From a virus, in IMG/VR virus record IMGVR_UViG_3300035156_000099, positions 1 through 60,741 of that record: 60,741 nt of DNA, one strand, 5' to 3'. The translations under genes were made by a program, and so were the position numbers. The notes under the pieces were generated by a model. That model was not told where the DNA came from, made no database searches, and saw nothing but the letters and a program-made list of their open reading frames with translations. Below are positions 40,232 to 47,014 of the stretch, one piece after another (the stretch's first letter is position 1; every line of letters begins with the position of its first letter).

Positions 40232-40452
40232 GGCTTAACCCTCTTGGTAACGGTGACATCCCACATTTCACCGCCGCCGCCGATCTCAAACTCGCCGTCA
40301 TGGTGCTCGCCCTTGTCGATCAGAGCCTTCATGAAGTCGCTGGTTACATCCTGCCGCGATCCTTCGGTGATCTCGGTGCGCTTGGCATTTTCATAACCGG
40401 CGATAATCCGGCCGTCGATCGCTGTAACAGCCAGCCTGATCTTTTTGCTCAT
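40228..40452 (-). CDS. Hypothetical protein, 74 aa
   Basis: MSKKIRLAVTAIDGRIIAGY...EFEIGGGGEMWDVTVTKRVKP. Short beta-rich protein ending WDVTVTKRVKP. Coupled at both ends in the early operon. Unknown function. Confidence 0.65.
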   Translation of the reverse strand: MSKKIRLAVTAIDGRIIAGYENAKRTEITEGSRQDVTSDFMKALIDKGEHHDGEFEIGGGGEMWDVTVTKRVKP

Positions 40453-40883
40453 GACTTCACCTCTTCGGTGCTAAGAGCAAGGCCGCCGCAGATATCCACG
40501 ATCATCATCGACATGTTAGCCACGTCAGCTGCGTACTCGTTGATGCTGGCTGCGTCACTACCGTGAACCGCTTTATGAAGCTTCCCGGTGTGGTAGTAGA
40601 TTTCCAGCAGGCAATCCCCCGGAGTCATTTTTAGCCAGCCCGGTCGATCACCCTTATAGGAGTTTGCTGCCAGCTCCCTTTTCATAATTTCCAGGAATGG
40701 ATTGAGCACTTCGTCATATTTGCTAGGGCTTGCGCGAGATGCCTGCCATGCTTCCCAAGCGGCCTGCGTCTGGACATGCTCGTAATAGCAACCGGAAAGC
40801 CGTCCCATCGGAAGTTTTTCCCCGTCGTCTTCATAGACTTCATGGGCGTGAGCCCACGCTTCAAACTCTTCACGAATACCCAT
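40449..40883 (-). CDS. REEFEAW-type hypothetical protein, 144 aa
   Basis: Start at ATG 40883 (TGATG overlap): MGIREEFEAWAHAHEVYEDD ... WEAWQASRASPSKYDEVLNP. Second member of the REEFEAW...AWQASRA type; the C-terminal part (LLEIYYHTGKLHKAVHG...EYAADVANMSMMIVDICGGL) is a helical domain related to phage DUF550-like proteins. Function unknown. Confidence 0.72.
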   Translation of the reverse strand: MGIREEFEAWAHAHEVYEDDGEKLPMGRLSGCYYEHVQTQAAWEAWQASRASPSKYDEVLNPFLEIMKRELAANSYKGDRPGWLKMTPGDCLLEIYYHTGKLHKAVHGSDAASINEYAADVANMSMMIVDICGGLALSTEEVKS

Positions 40884-41074
40884 CACACGCACCCCCAAAC
40901 CAGATTCACATTCACACTGCCGCTACCTACCTCAGCCCGCCTAATCACCCCGTCCTGACGCACAAGGCGCGCATCTGCCCCCTTGGTCAGCCTTACGATG
41001 TCTCGGTTGATCTCGACGACCTGGAAGCCTTCGGACTTGAGGGTGTTGACGGTTTGTTTTTGGATGGGGGTCAT
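40883..41074 (-). CDS. Hypothetical protein, 63 aa
   Basis: MTPIQKQTVNTLKSEGFQVV... short beta-beta-alpha pattern (VVEINRDIVRLTKGADARLV). ATGA overlaps at both ends. No family recognised. Confidence 0.65.
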   Translation of the reverse strand: MTPIQKQTVNTLKSEGFQVVEINRDIVRLTKGADARLVRQDGVIRRAEVGSGSVNVNLVWGCV

Positions 41075-41856
41075 TGGGCTGCCCTCTTCGACTGCAATTC
41101 TTCGGCTTGGCGGTTGAGCAGCGCCCGGCGATCAGCCAGGTCATTCGCCGCCGCGATCTTCATTTCGAGACGGCGCTCTTCGGTAGCAGCGCGCATTTCG
41201 GCCATGTCGTCTTTGATCTTCTGGAGCTTCTTGCGGACGTCGACGCTGGGGCGGGCCACGGTGCCGGTGATCAGCCCGGCAATTGCCCGGCCGTCTTCGG
41301 TGATAGGCGCGATGCGCAGGTCAGCGAGGTACTTGGCACCGGACTCGTGAGTGATCAGTTGGGAGCGGACTGCACCCTCGATCGCAATCACCCGGCGCGC
41401 CTGGTCGTAGCCCAGCGAAACCTCCCACGTCAGCGGTGTGGCTTCGGATCGCGCAGATGCCACCAGACGCTCGTAGGCGCTGATGAACGCCATCCGCGCA
41501 CCTACCTTGTCGCCGACTTCCAGAACGGGCCCAGATGCTGCCATGGCCTGTCTGATTTCAGGTGTCAGTAGCACGGTCTCGTACTCATCGCTTGCGGCGA
41601 GCGCGATGGACCAGGCCTCATCCTTTCCCGGCCGGCCATCCGCTGCCTGAATCCGCTGAAGGACTGCGCCCAGAGTGAAGCGGCCGGTCAGTTCGCGGCG
41701 GCAGCCACGGAGTGCGATGGCGATTGCCTCGACTGTAAATTCAGCCAAGTCCTCGGCCATCATCTGCGCTGCGTTGGGGCTGATGGTCTGGCCCAATACC
41801 TCAGCCGTACCGCAAATTGCCATCGCGAGTTCTGCTTGCTCATCGAATGAAAGCAT
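41071..41856 (-). CDS. Replication-associated hypothetical protein, 261 aa
   Basis: Start at ATG 41856 with GGAGGGAAGG upstream (MLSFDEQAELAMAICGTAEV). It follows the O-like initiator by overlapping translation, the position of lambda P, and shares the layout of small phage proteins with a helical N-terminal part (TVEAIAIALRGCRRELTGRFTL) and a coiled C-terminus (KKLQKIKDDMAEMRAATEER). It lacks a Walker motif, so it is not a DnaC-type loader by sequence. Function inferred from position. Confidence 0.65.
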   Translation of the reverse strand: MLSFDEQAELAMAICGTAEVLGQTISPNAAQMMAEDLAEFTVEAIAIALRGCRRELTGRFTLGAVLQRIQAADGRPGKDEAWSIALAASDEYETVLLTPEIRQAMAASGPVLEVGDKVGARMAFISAYERLVASARSEATPLTWEVSLGYDQARRVIAIEGAVRSQLITHESGAKYLADLRIAPITEDGRAIAGLITGTVARPSVDVRKKLQKIKDDMAEMRAATEERRLEMKIAAANDLADRRALLNRQAEELQSKRAAQ

Positions 41857-42754
41857 TGCCCTTCCCTCCACCGTTGCGAATGGCGGACGCGGCTTGATGG
41901 GCTGCGCTGATGTTGGCCTGCGTGTTTTCCATCTGGCGGGCAGTCACGGCGTTGACCTGGCGGCCTGTTACCCATTGCGTGCGGATGCCCTCGGCTCTGG
42001 CAACCAGCAAGCCGAACTCATGCGAGGCGCGGATGAAGAACGAATCGTTGATGGTCACGTAGAACATCGCGACCTGGGGGGCCTCATCAGCCCCGAGGCG
42101 TTGAACGAGCTGGGCAACCTGAGTGTTCACCTTGGCGTTGCGCACAGGCTCGACGCCGTACCGTTCCAGATAGGCGATGGTGTAGGCGTCCCAAGTGGCT
42201 GCGTTGGCGATCTGGCCTTCGGTCTTTTGCTTTGGCCGTGGCTTCAGCACCTGGACGTTCGACGGCGCCGGAGCGACAGCGCTCGGCAAGGGTTCTTGTT
42301 CCGGGATCAGAACATCAGGAATCAGTGAATCAGGAATCAGAAGATCAGAATCAGAAGAGAGGGAATCAGCCCGAGTCGTACCGATTAATTCGGAACGAGT
42401 ACCGAGAAAATCGGAAGTGATACAACCATCTGATACAGAAGGAATTTCTGAATCCTTCTCATTCTTGTGCGGGTTTTGGTGCTTGGTGAAGTTCACGACC
42501 TCGATGTACGACTTGCCTGTCGCCGTGTAGCGAACGATGAAGCCTTTGTGCGCCAACCAGTGCAGCATCGAGTCAACGTCAGCTTCGCGATAGGGGAAGA
42601 TTTCCGCCTTGATGCGCAGAGGACGATCTTCGAGGCGACCTTCTTTGTCGGCCAGCAACCAGAGCCCTTGGAATAGCAACGTGCACAGTGGGTGGCCGAC
42701 GCCGAGGATCTCGTTGGTGAAGAGAGCTGGTTTTATGTTGCGTGCGCGGGCCAT
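41840..42754 (-). CDS. Phage replication initiator (O-like)
   Basis: 304 aa from ATG 42754 (MARARNIKPALFTNEILGVG), TAATG overlap with the upstream gene. The N-terminal winged-helix part (LLFQGLWLLADKEGRLEDRP, RIKAEIFPYREADVDSMLHW) is a well-known pattern of phage replication proteins. A linker coded by short repeats (residues about 130-150) contains candidate iterons at 42305-42370. The C-terminal part carries TWDAYTIAYLERYGVEPVRN. It would melt the phage origin and recruit the host helicase. Confidence 0.85.
   Translation of the reverse strand: MARARNIKPALFTNEILGVGHPLCTLLFQGLWLLADKEGRLEDRPLRIKAEIFPYREADVDSMLHWLAHKGFIVRYTATGKSYIEVVNFTKHQNPHKNEKDSEIPSVSDGCITSDFLGTRSELIGTTRADSLSSDSDLLIPDSLIPDVLIPEQEPLPSAVAPAPSNVQVLKPRPKQKTEGQIANAATWDAYTIAYLERYGVEPVRNAKVNTQVAQLVQRLGADEAPQVAMFYVTINDSFFIRASHEFGLLVARAEGIRTQWVTGRQVNAVTARQMENTQANISAAHQAASAIRNGGGKGNAFIR
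42305..42370. repeat. Iteron-like repeats in the initiator gene: candidate replication origin
   Basis: Eight copies of (A/G/C)ATCAG on the plus strand (CTGATY on the minus strand) within 66 bp, many as AATCAG spaced 7-8 bp. The segment is AT-richer than its surroundings. Lambda places its origin iterons inside O in the same way. The repeats encode the low-complexity SLSSDSDLLIPDSLIPDVLI linker. Confidence 0.6.
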
Positions 42755-43428
42755 TACTTCACCCCGTATGTTTGAGCAAACTGGCTGATGGCACCACCTA
42801 CATCCTCGAACCACTCGCCATGGCGGCGCATAGAGGAAAAGCGGCAATGAAGTTCTTGCTCGACGTCATCAGGAATGACGGCAAGCGTTGAAAGGATCGC
42901 CCCTGCGCCCGTCTGCAGGGCCTTAATTCGCCCCTTAACGTCAGTGGTTCGGCCGATCTTGATGTGGCCGGTCAGCGGGTGCTGGACGATATATGTGCTG
43001 GTAGAAGTGCGCTGACGATCAATAACGCTCTTGTTAGCGAGCATGTAGAACGGAATCAGGGTGGCCTCGGCATAGAACAAGGCGCTCAGATGGTGCTTAA
43101 TCGCCGTTGATATCTCCGGGTATTTGTCAAAGGCAGGAGCAATCACCTGGAGGTAATTACGGCCCGACTCAATGTCATCCAAAGCAGCCCGCGCAGCCGG
43201 AGCCAGCATGTGGTCCAGCGCACTAAGATCTATCGCGCCAACTTTCTCGCTGGCGAGCGCCAAGACCCTGAAGCCCCATTGGTAAGCCACGCTTAGCGGA
43301 GCCGTCCCTGCCGTGAGGGTTTCGTATACATCGACGATCTCATCGACTGACATAGTGCGCGCCACGTTTTCACTGATCTCGTTTCGTGGCGCGAGATGTC
43401 GGGTATTGCCATGTTCATGAATTTGCAT
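42754..43428 (-). CDS. T5orf172/GIY-YIG-superfamily protein, 224 aa
   Basis: The C-terminal domain (TYIVQHPLTGHIKIGRTTDV, KGRIKALQTG ... ELHCRFSSMRRHGEWFE) is T5orf172/MUG113, a GIY-YIG-related nuclease fold. The N-terminal half is helical, of unknown type. Start at ATG 43428 (MQIHEHGNTRHLAP) preceded by GGACGG; upstream starts 43443 (ATG) and 43446 (TTG) are possible. A copy of the inverted-repeat element lies in its first codons (43355-43392). Confidence 0.78.
   Translation of the reverse strand: MQIHEHGNTRHLAPRNEISENVARTMSVDEIVDVYETLTAGTAPLSVAYQWGFRVLALASEKVGAIDLSALDHMLAPAARAALDDIESGRNYLQVIAPAFDKYPEISTAIKHHLSALFYAEATLIPFYMLANKSVIDRQRTSTSTYIVQHPLTGHIKIGRTTDVKGRIKALQTGAGAILSTLAVIPDDVEQELHCRFSSMRRHGEWFEDVGGAISQFAQTYGVK
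43355..43392. repeat. Inverted-repeat element, copy B
   Basis: Arms GTGCGCGCCACG and CGTTTCGTGGCGC with a 13-nt spacer, inside the N-terminal codons of the T5orf172 gene. Identical arms to 32452-32490, though the two contexts are unrelated. See finding. Confidence 0.6.
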
Positions 43429-43462
43429 ATATGATCCGTCCATCAAGTTGTGTGTTCAAAAG

Positions 43463-43488
43463 GCCGGGTCACTACCCCGGCTTTTTTT
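43463..43488. terminator. Hairpin with T-run between 43524-43730 and the T5orf172 gene
   Basis: GCCGGG/CCCGGC stem (43463-43481), followed by seven T on the plus strand. On the minus strand the stem is followed by CCTTTTG. It could therefore attenuate the leftward early transcript after the three small regulators. The better U-tract is on the plus strand, which has no known transcript here. Confidence 0.5.
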
Positions 43489-43523
43489 CGTCTCGGATTT
43501 GGCAGAGGCCCTCTGGATTACCC

Positions 43524-43730
43524 TTAAGAGTCCCTGCCTGAGGCCCTCATTTGGGTCACCAGTTGAAGGACCGGCGCCTTCTTCTTCCCAACCTCAGAAA
43601 GCGCCCCGTTTGCTATGGACGCCTCCATCATTGCGTTGATGGCCTGGCTGAAACTCCAGCCGTTTCGGCTCATCAACCCCTTCACCTGTTCCCGCGTCTG
43701 CGGCGGCAGCTTTTCAAGTTCAACGGTCAT
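43524..43730 (-). CDS. Small RHH-like hypothetical protein, 68 aa
   Basis: Start at ATG 43730 with GGAGGG upstream: MTVELEKLPPQTREQVKGLM. The helix pair REQVKGLMSRNGWSFSQAIN then AMMEASIANG resembles small ribbon-helix-helix or related DNA-binding proteins. It follows another such gene (43750-43950). Probably an early regulator. Confidence 0.6.
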   Translation of the reverse strand: MTVELEKLPPQTREQVKGLMSRNGWSFSQAINAMMEASIANGALSEVGKKKAPVLQLVTQMRASGRDS

Positions 43731-43749
43731 TTGGCCCTCCAAAGGGGCT

Positions 43750-43950
43750 TCAGCCCGCGATATCTTCTTGCTTGTCCTGCATCAGCTCCTGGATCACGCC
43801 GTTTGCCACGGCCCATTCGATGATTTCGTAGAGATAGGTCGCGTGCTGCATGCGGGTTTTGGTTGCGGCTTTACGCAAGATCCGATCAAGCACTGGTTCG
43901 AAACGAACCTTTACCGGGATGGCGCGCTTCTGATTGGGGTCCATGTACAT
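43750..43950 (-). CDS. Small RHH-like protein, 66 aa
   Basis: MYMDPNQKRAIPVKVRFEPV, then LDRILRKAATKTRMQHATYL. A strand (IPVKVRF), a helix (VLDRILRKAATKT) and a second helix (HATYLYEIIEWAVANG) match the RHH plan. Lies between cro and 43524-43730. Likely a transcription regulator of the early operon. Confidence 0.62.
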   Translation of the reverse strand: MYMDPNQKRAIPVKVRFEPVLDRILRKAATKTRMQHATYLYEIIEWAVANGVIQELMQDKQEDIAG

Positions 43951-43980
43951 GCTTCGTTTTCCTCTGGCTGATGAATGGGT

Positions 43981-44190
43981 TTAAGCGGCGGATTTCTTGA
44001 GCGTCTGAACTGGGTCGTCTTCGCGCTTAGCGATAAGCGCCCCGCTCGACTCCTTCTCCAGAACGCATTGCATCGGGTAGGAGAAACCGCCGGTTGCTCG
44101 GCACTGAGATACGCGGCTGCCGGTCACGCCAAGGGCGTCGCCGATAGCGCGGCCAGTGCCAAAATGTTTCAGTGCTTCGTCGTAGGTCAT
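43981..44190 (-). CDS. cro: Cro-like repressor, 69 aa
   Basis: MTYDEALKHFGTGRAIGDAL ... GVTGSRVSQCRATGGFSYPM is the Cro/YdaS-type helix-turn-helix (A-I-G-x-A-L-G-V-x-x-x-x-V-S-Q-W/C-R) of phage Cro proteins. Divergent from cI across an 88-bp operator region. It heads the leftward early operon; it should switch off cI and moderate early transcription. Confidence 0.85.
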   Translation of the reverse strand: MTYDEALKHFGTGRAIGDALGVTGSRVSQCRATGGFSYPMQCVLEKESSGALIAKREDDPVQTLKKSAA

Positions 44191-44215
44191 GGGTTGTCTC
44201 CAGTGTCTTCGCCGA

Positions 44216-44278
44216 GTTTAGAGTTCTTAACAGCACAAGGCAAGTTATCTAAACAATGAATTGTTTAGAATCCTAAAT
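44216..44278. promoter_or_regulatory. cI/cro operator region
   Basis: Two 16-bp sites of type GTTTAG-N4-CT(T/A)AA(C/T) lie at 44216-44231 and 44263-44278. A 22-bp palindrome with 10-bp arms (TCTAAACAAT) lies between them at 44248-44269. The same 16-bp type recurs at 45594 and 45628. A TAGAAT hexamer at 44266-44271 is a likely -10 for cI. Confidence 0.72.
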
Positions 44279-45106
44279 ATGGAATTCAAAGACCGTGTTA
44301 CCGCGCGCATGAAGGCTCTCAACCTCAACGCGACCGACATCAGCAAAATGACTGGCGTGTCTAAAGCGACGGTCAGTTTTTGGGTGAGCGGCACCAATGG
44401 GGCGAAGGGGAAGAACTTGCTGGCCTTAGCCAAGGCCCTGGATTGCTCGCCCGACTGGTTGTCTGATGGGGTTGGAGGCGTTGAGTCGAATCAGGTAGAC
44501 CATTCGAAGCCCGGAATGTCGACGGCAGATCTGGTCGCGCAGATGCTTTCTTCCAAGGCCGGCAAGAACCTTTCCGACAAAGCTCGCGAGACAATGCTTG
44601 CGGCGGCCGCCGAAGCGGACAGCTCCGTGGACACGGGCCAGCCCTATCAAGCCGCAAATTTTGCAGCGCTACGCCCCACCAATGAAGAAATCGTTATTCG
44701 CCAGTACGACATCCGCGCAGCGATGGGTCATGGCCAGGTGCCGCCTGACTACACCGAGGTGGTACGCAATCTCGTTGTGAGGGAAGAGATTCTGCGCGAG
44801 AAAGGCGTGACCTATACCTCGAAGACATCCTTGGCCATGATCAGTGGGTGGGGCCAGAGCATGGAAGGGACCATCAACGATAAAGACTTGGTGATCGTCG
44901 ACAAGGGCGTGCAGGACTTCATCGGTGATGGGATTTACGTGCTGACCTGGCACCAGGAGCTGTATATCAAGCGCGTGATGCGTCTGGACGAGGAGAATTA
45001 CCGGCTGATCTCAGACAATCAGCATTACGAGAACCAGACGGCGCGGATCGACGACGTAACGATTCATGCGAAGGTCCTGTTGGTATGGAACGCGCGCAAG
45101 ACTTAA
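44279..45106 (+). CDS. cI: CI-type repressor with S24/LexA-like C-terminal domain
   Basis: 275 aa. N-terminal helix-turn-helix (NATDISKMTGVSKATVSFWV, about 17-36). C-terminal S24 domain with Ser194 (GQSMEGTI) and Lys231 (ELYIKRV). The canonical Ala-Gly or Cys-Gly cleavage dipeptide is not obvious; the corresponding place reads RAAMGHGQ (Met149-Gly150). The start ATG 44279 directly follows an operator and lies 7 nt after a -10-like TAGAAT, with no Shine-Dalgarno, so the message is probably leaderless like lambda PRM cI. It maintains lysogeny. Confidence 0.9.
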   Translation: MEFKDRVTARMKALNLNATDISKMTGVSKATVSFWVSGTNGAKGKNLLALAKALDCSPDWLSDGVGGVESNQVDHSKPGMSTADLVAQMLSSKAGKNLSDKARETMLAAAAEADSSVDTGQPYQAANFAALRPTNEEIVIRQYDIRAAMGHGQVPPDYTEVVRNLVVREEILREKGVTYTSKTSLAMISGWGQSMEGTINDKDLVIVDKGVQDFIGDGIYVLTWHQELYIKRVMRLDEENYRLISDNQHYENQTARIDDVTIHAKVLLVWNARKT

Positions 45107-45124
45107 GCCTCGCTCTCACCGAAA

Positions 45125-45149
45125 GCCCGCCTCCTGTGCGGGCTTTTTT
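45125..45149 (+). terminator. cI terminator
   Basis: GCCCGC (45125-45130) / GCGGGC (45138-45143) with a 7-nt loop, followed by TTTTTT. Located 18 nt after the cI stop and right before the convergent DUF1654 gene. Confidence 0.85.
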
Positions 45150-45156
45150 GTGCTTA

Positions 45157-45477
45157 TTAGAAAGGCACGGCCTCCTCCACTGCGTCAAACTCTTCGCGCA
45201 CCTGGGCTCGGGGGTCATCCTCTGATGGGGCCTCCCACTTCAGCGTTACGGAGCAGTCTTCATCGTTGAAGGTCATCTCGATCCCATCTACTTCCGCGAT
45301 CGCGCCCATCACCTCGTCCCACTCCCTTTCGCCGTCAGTCTCCAGCTTGTGGATCGTCACCCACATCTGATCCTGAGCGCGCGGGCTATTGATCATGTTC
45401 GCCACCCTGAGGTTCAGGCGCTCTAGACCAGACATAGGCTTGCTTTCTTGAGGCTTTTTCTTCTCTGGGCGGGCCAT
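45157..45477 (-). CDS. DUF1654 family protein, SOS-controlled, 106 aa
   Basis: Start at ATG 45477 with AAGGAG upstream: MARPEKKKPQESKPMSGLER. The block LERLNLRVANMINSPRAQDQ ... EWDEVMGAIAEVDGIEMTF is the Pseudomonas DUF1654 signature. A LexA box (45495-45510) sits 18 nt before the start, so it is induced by DNA damage. It lies between cI and the rightward early promoter. Role unknown; its position and SOS control suggest a link to induction. Confidence 0.85.
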   Translation of the reverse strand: MARPEKKKPQESKPMSGLERLNLRVANMINSPRAQDQMWVTIHKLETDGEREWDEVMGAIAEVDGIEMTFNDEDCSVTLKWEAPSEDDPRAQVREEFDAVEEAVPF

Positions 45478-45494
45478 CCACTTCTCCTTGGTTA

Positions 45495-45510
45495 CTGTAT
45501 GTATGTACAG
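45495..45510. promoter_or_regulatory. LexA box before DUF1654 gene
   Basis: CTGTATGTATGTACAG is a near-perfect CTG-N10-CAG palindrome, 18 nt before the DUF1654 start codon. Confidence 0.88.
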
Positions 45511-45593
45511 GTTTGTGGCGAGCTTAGCTGAACCTTTCTCGAACCGTAAGTCTTGACGGCTTGATCTGGGGGGCGTATTTGGCCGCACCGCTT

Positions 45594-45644
45594 GTTAAGT
45601 TTTCTAAAATAAGTGTTGACGAGCTTTGTTAAGTTTTCTAAATT
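45594..45644 (+). promoter_or_regulatory. Rightward early promoter (PL-like) with two CI-type operators
   Basis: -35 TTGACG (45616-45621), exact 17-bp spacer, -10 TAAATT (45639-45644). Two 16-bp sites GTTAAG-N4-CTAAA(A/T) are at 45594-45609 and 45628-45643; the second overlaps the -10. They match the cI/cro operators when read in reverse (GTTAAG-N4-CTAAAC). This promoter should drive the recombination, methyltransferase and xis genes. Confidence 0.75.
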
Positions 45645-45664
45645 AGGCCCATCGAAACGAATCA

Positions 45665-45707
45665 GCCCCTACCAAGGGCCTCACGGATCGACTCGCTCTT
45701 TCACAAT
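45665..45707 (+). promoter_or_regulatory. Nut-like antitermination region in early leader
   Basis: CGCTCTTTCACAAT at 45694-45707 is a good boxA (rRNA/lambda type, consensus CGCTCTTTA-ACA). A 15-nt GCCC/GGGC hairpin (45665-45679) of lambda-boxB size lies just upstream, the reverse of the lambda order. Another hairpin (CTCGCG/CGCGAG) follows boxA. The leader from about 45651 to 45965 has no gene. Antitermination is inferred. Confidence 0.55.
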
Positions 45708-45965
45708 CTGGGAACCTCGCGACCGACTACCCCTTAACAGGTAAGCGCGAGCAACAAATAGTCGATCCCATGCCAGCTCTGGAACTGGCCGTGCTCACCA
45801 GATGTGAGTGCGCGAAACCACGCAAGCCAGCCAGCGAAGAACACCGAGTACGAAATGTGTGACGCAGGCCAAGAGAGGACTCAGGCGATGAGCGTGGTGG
45901 AGAAATAGATTTCACTGGCTGGCCTTGGCAACAGGGCCAGACGGGAAATCAACCGGAGCACGAAC

Positions 45966-46229
45966 ATGAGAATCAACGTGTACAGCCAGGAGCTCACCAG
46001 TGAAGTGGTTGAGATCCAAAAGGAATCAAACACCGGCCTCACCTACAGCGCAGTGCAGATGATCCTGCACAGCAGTGAGCGCCTTCATCACCCGCCAGAA
46101 GACGATGACCGCAGTGCCGTGACGTTCTGGCTGCCCAAATCGAAAGCCCGACGTGAAGAGTTGGCCGGCACGTTCGAATACATGGCGCAACTTGTGCGAA
46201 ACGCGCCGTCCGAAACTGGTCTCGATTGA
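45966..46229 (+). CDS. Early hypothetical protein, 87 aa
   Basis: MRINVYSQELTSEVVEIQKE ... DDDRSAVTFWLPKSKARREE. First gene of the rightward early operon, after a leader of about 310 nt. It resembles small early proteins common in Pseudomonas prophages. Beta/helix mixed; function unknown. Confidence 0.7.
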   Translation: MRINVYSQELTSEVVEIQKESNTGLTYSAVQMILHSSERLHHPPEDDDRSAVTFWLPKSKARREELAGTFEYMAQLVRNAPSETGLD

Positions 46230-46376
46230 GTAACTGACCATGCCAACCATCCCCCTACCCCCACAAGCATGGGGCTACTGACAGCAATCATTTCGCTGTA
46301 CGCCCTCGGGTTTGGGCTGATGGCGGTGTGGTCTTGATGCAATACTGCTCACATCGAAAACAGATTGGAGGTCCCA

Positions 46377-46646
46377 ATGGAAGCCAGCGAGTTTATGGAG
46401 CGGTTTCTTGCCACGGCGTGCACGTTCGGCGAGTGGAAAATCGTGAGGATTGCAGAAGAGCATCGCGGTGCCGAAGTGGTGCCCGGCTTCTGCTGGAAGG
46501 AGATCAGCGTCTCAGCGGATGACCCAGAACTGAGGTCTGGCTGGCTCTATTTTGCGATGGGAGGCGGCAAGTACTTGTTTGTCGAGTACATCGACATTTA
46601 CAGCGAAAGGCGACAGTGCTACGTGTCAGAAATGAAGCCCGATTGA
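46377..46646 (+). CDS. Early hypothetical protein, 89 aa
   Basis: Start at ATG 46377 with GGAGG 4 nt upstream: MEASEFMERFLATACTFGEW. A compact alpha/beta protein ending YIDIYSERRQCYVSEMKPD. Its stop lies in the left arm of a terminator hairpin. Unknown family. Confidence 0.68.
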   Translation: MEASEFMERFLATACTFGEWKIVRIAEEHRGAEVVPGFCWKEISVSADDPELRSGWLYFAMGGGKYLFVEYIDIYSERRQCYVSEMKPD

Positions 46647-46659
46647 ATCGGGCTTTTTT
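46637..46659 (+). terminator. Terminator at end of 46377-46646
   Basis: GCCCGA/TCGGGC stem with 5-nt loop, then TTTTTT (46654-46659). It sits early in the rightward operon, so antitermination would be needed for downstream genes. This fits the boxA at 45694. Confidence 0.85.
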
Positions 46660-46690
46660 GTGCCTGAGGCATTCGCAAGAGTGCCCATCA

Positions 46691-46791
46691 GCTCTGCAAT
46701 CTCGCCGGAACGTGAATACCGGTTACCCGCCAGCCTGTCACGAGGCATTGAATACGGCGGGCTGAGGGTTCGCCCTCGGAGATTGCAGAGC
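46691..46791. ncRNA. Candidate structured RNA
   Basis: A 13-bp perfect inverted repeat (GCTCTGCAATCTC 46691-46703, complement 46779-46791) closes a region with three inner hairpins. These are CCGG/CCGG (about 46705-46722), CCCGCC/GGCGGG (46727-46732 and 46756-46761), and GAGGG-TTCG-CCCTC (46764-46777) with a stable UUCG loop. No credible gene is encoded. The segment follows a terminator. Downstream (46792-47014) more stems are visible, e.g. TGCCCG/CGGGCA. Strand and function are unknown. Confidence 0.5.
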
Positions 46792-47014
46792 GATGCAGAT
46801 GAATGCCCGGGCTGACGGGCAAGTGGAAGACCTGAGGGATCGCGGGAATCGTGGCCGGTAAAGTGAGTAAGCGCCCAGATGGCCACGGCGAGTCCAGGAA
46901 TAAGCGGCTGAAACCTTCGCCCCGGTGAAACTCCGGTGTCACTAAGGCCGCTAATAGTCGTGCGGGATATCAGTACCCGTCATCTGCACCACCCATTCGA
47001 AAAGATAAGAAGCC

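Noticed and set aside
43524-43950. Two adjacent small genes as a toxin-antitoxin pair
   Set aside because: Both look like DNA-binding RHH-type proteins; no toxin-like protein is present.
46626-46886. Minus-strand frame of 86 codons covering the structured region
   Set aside because: No ribosome binding site, antisense to the early operon, overlaps the terminator at 46637, and the region is dominated by inverted repeats. Kept as structured RNA instead.
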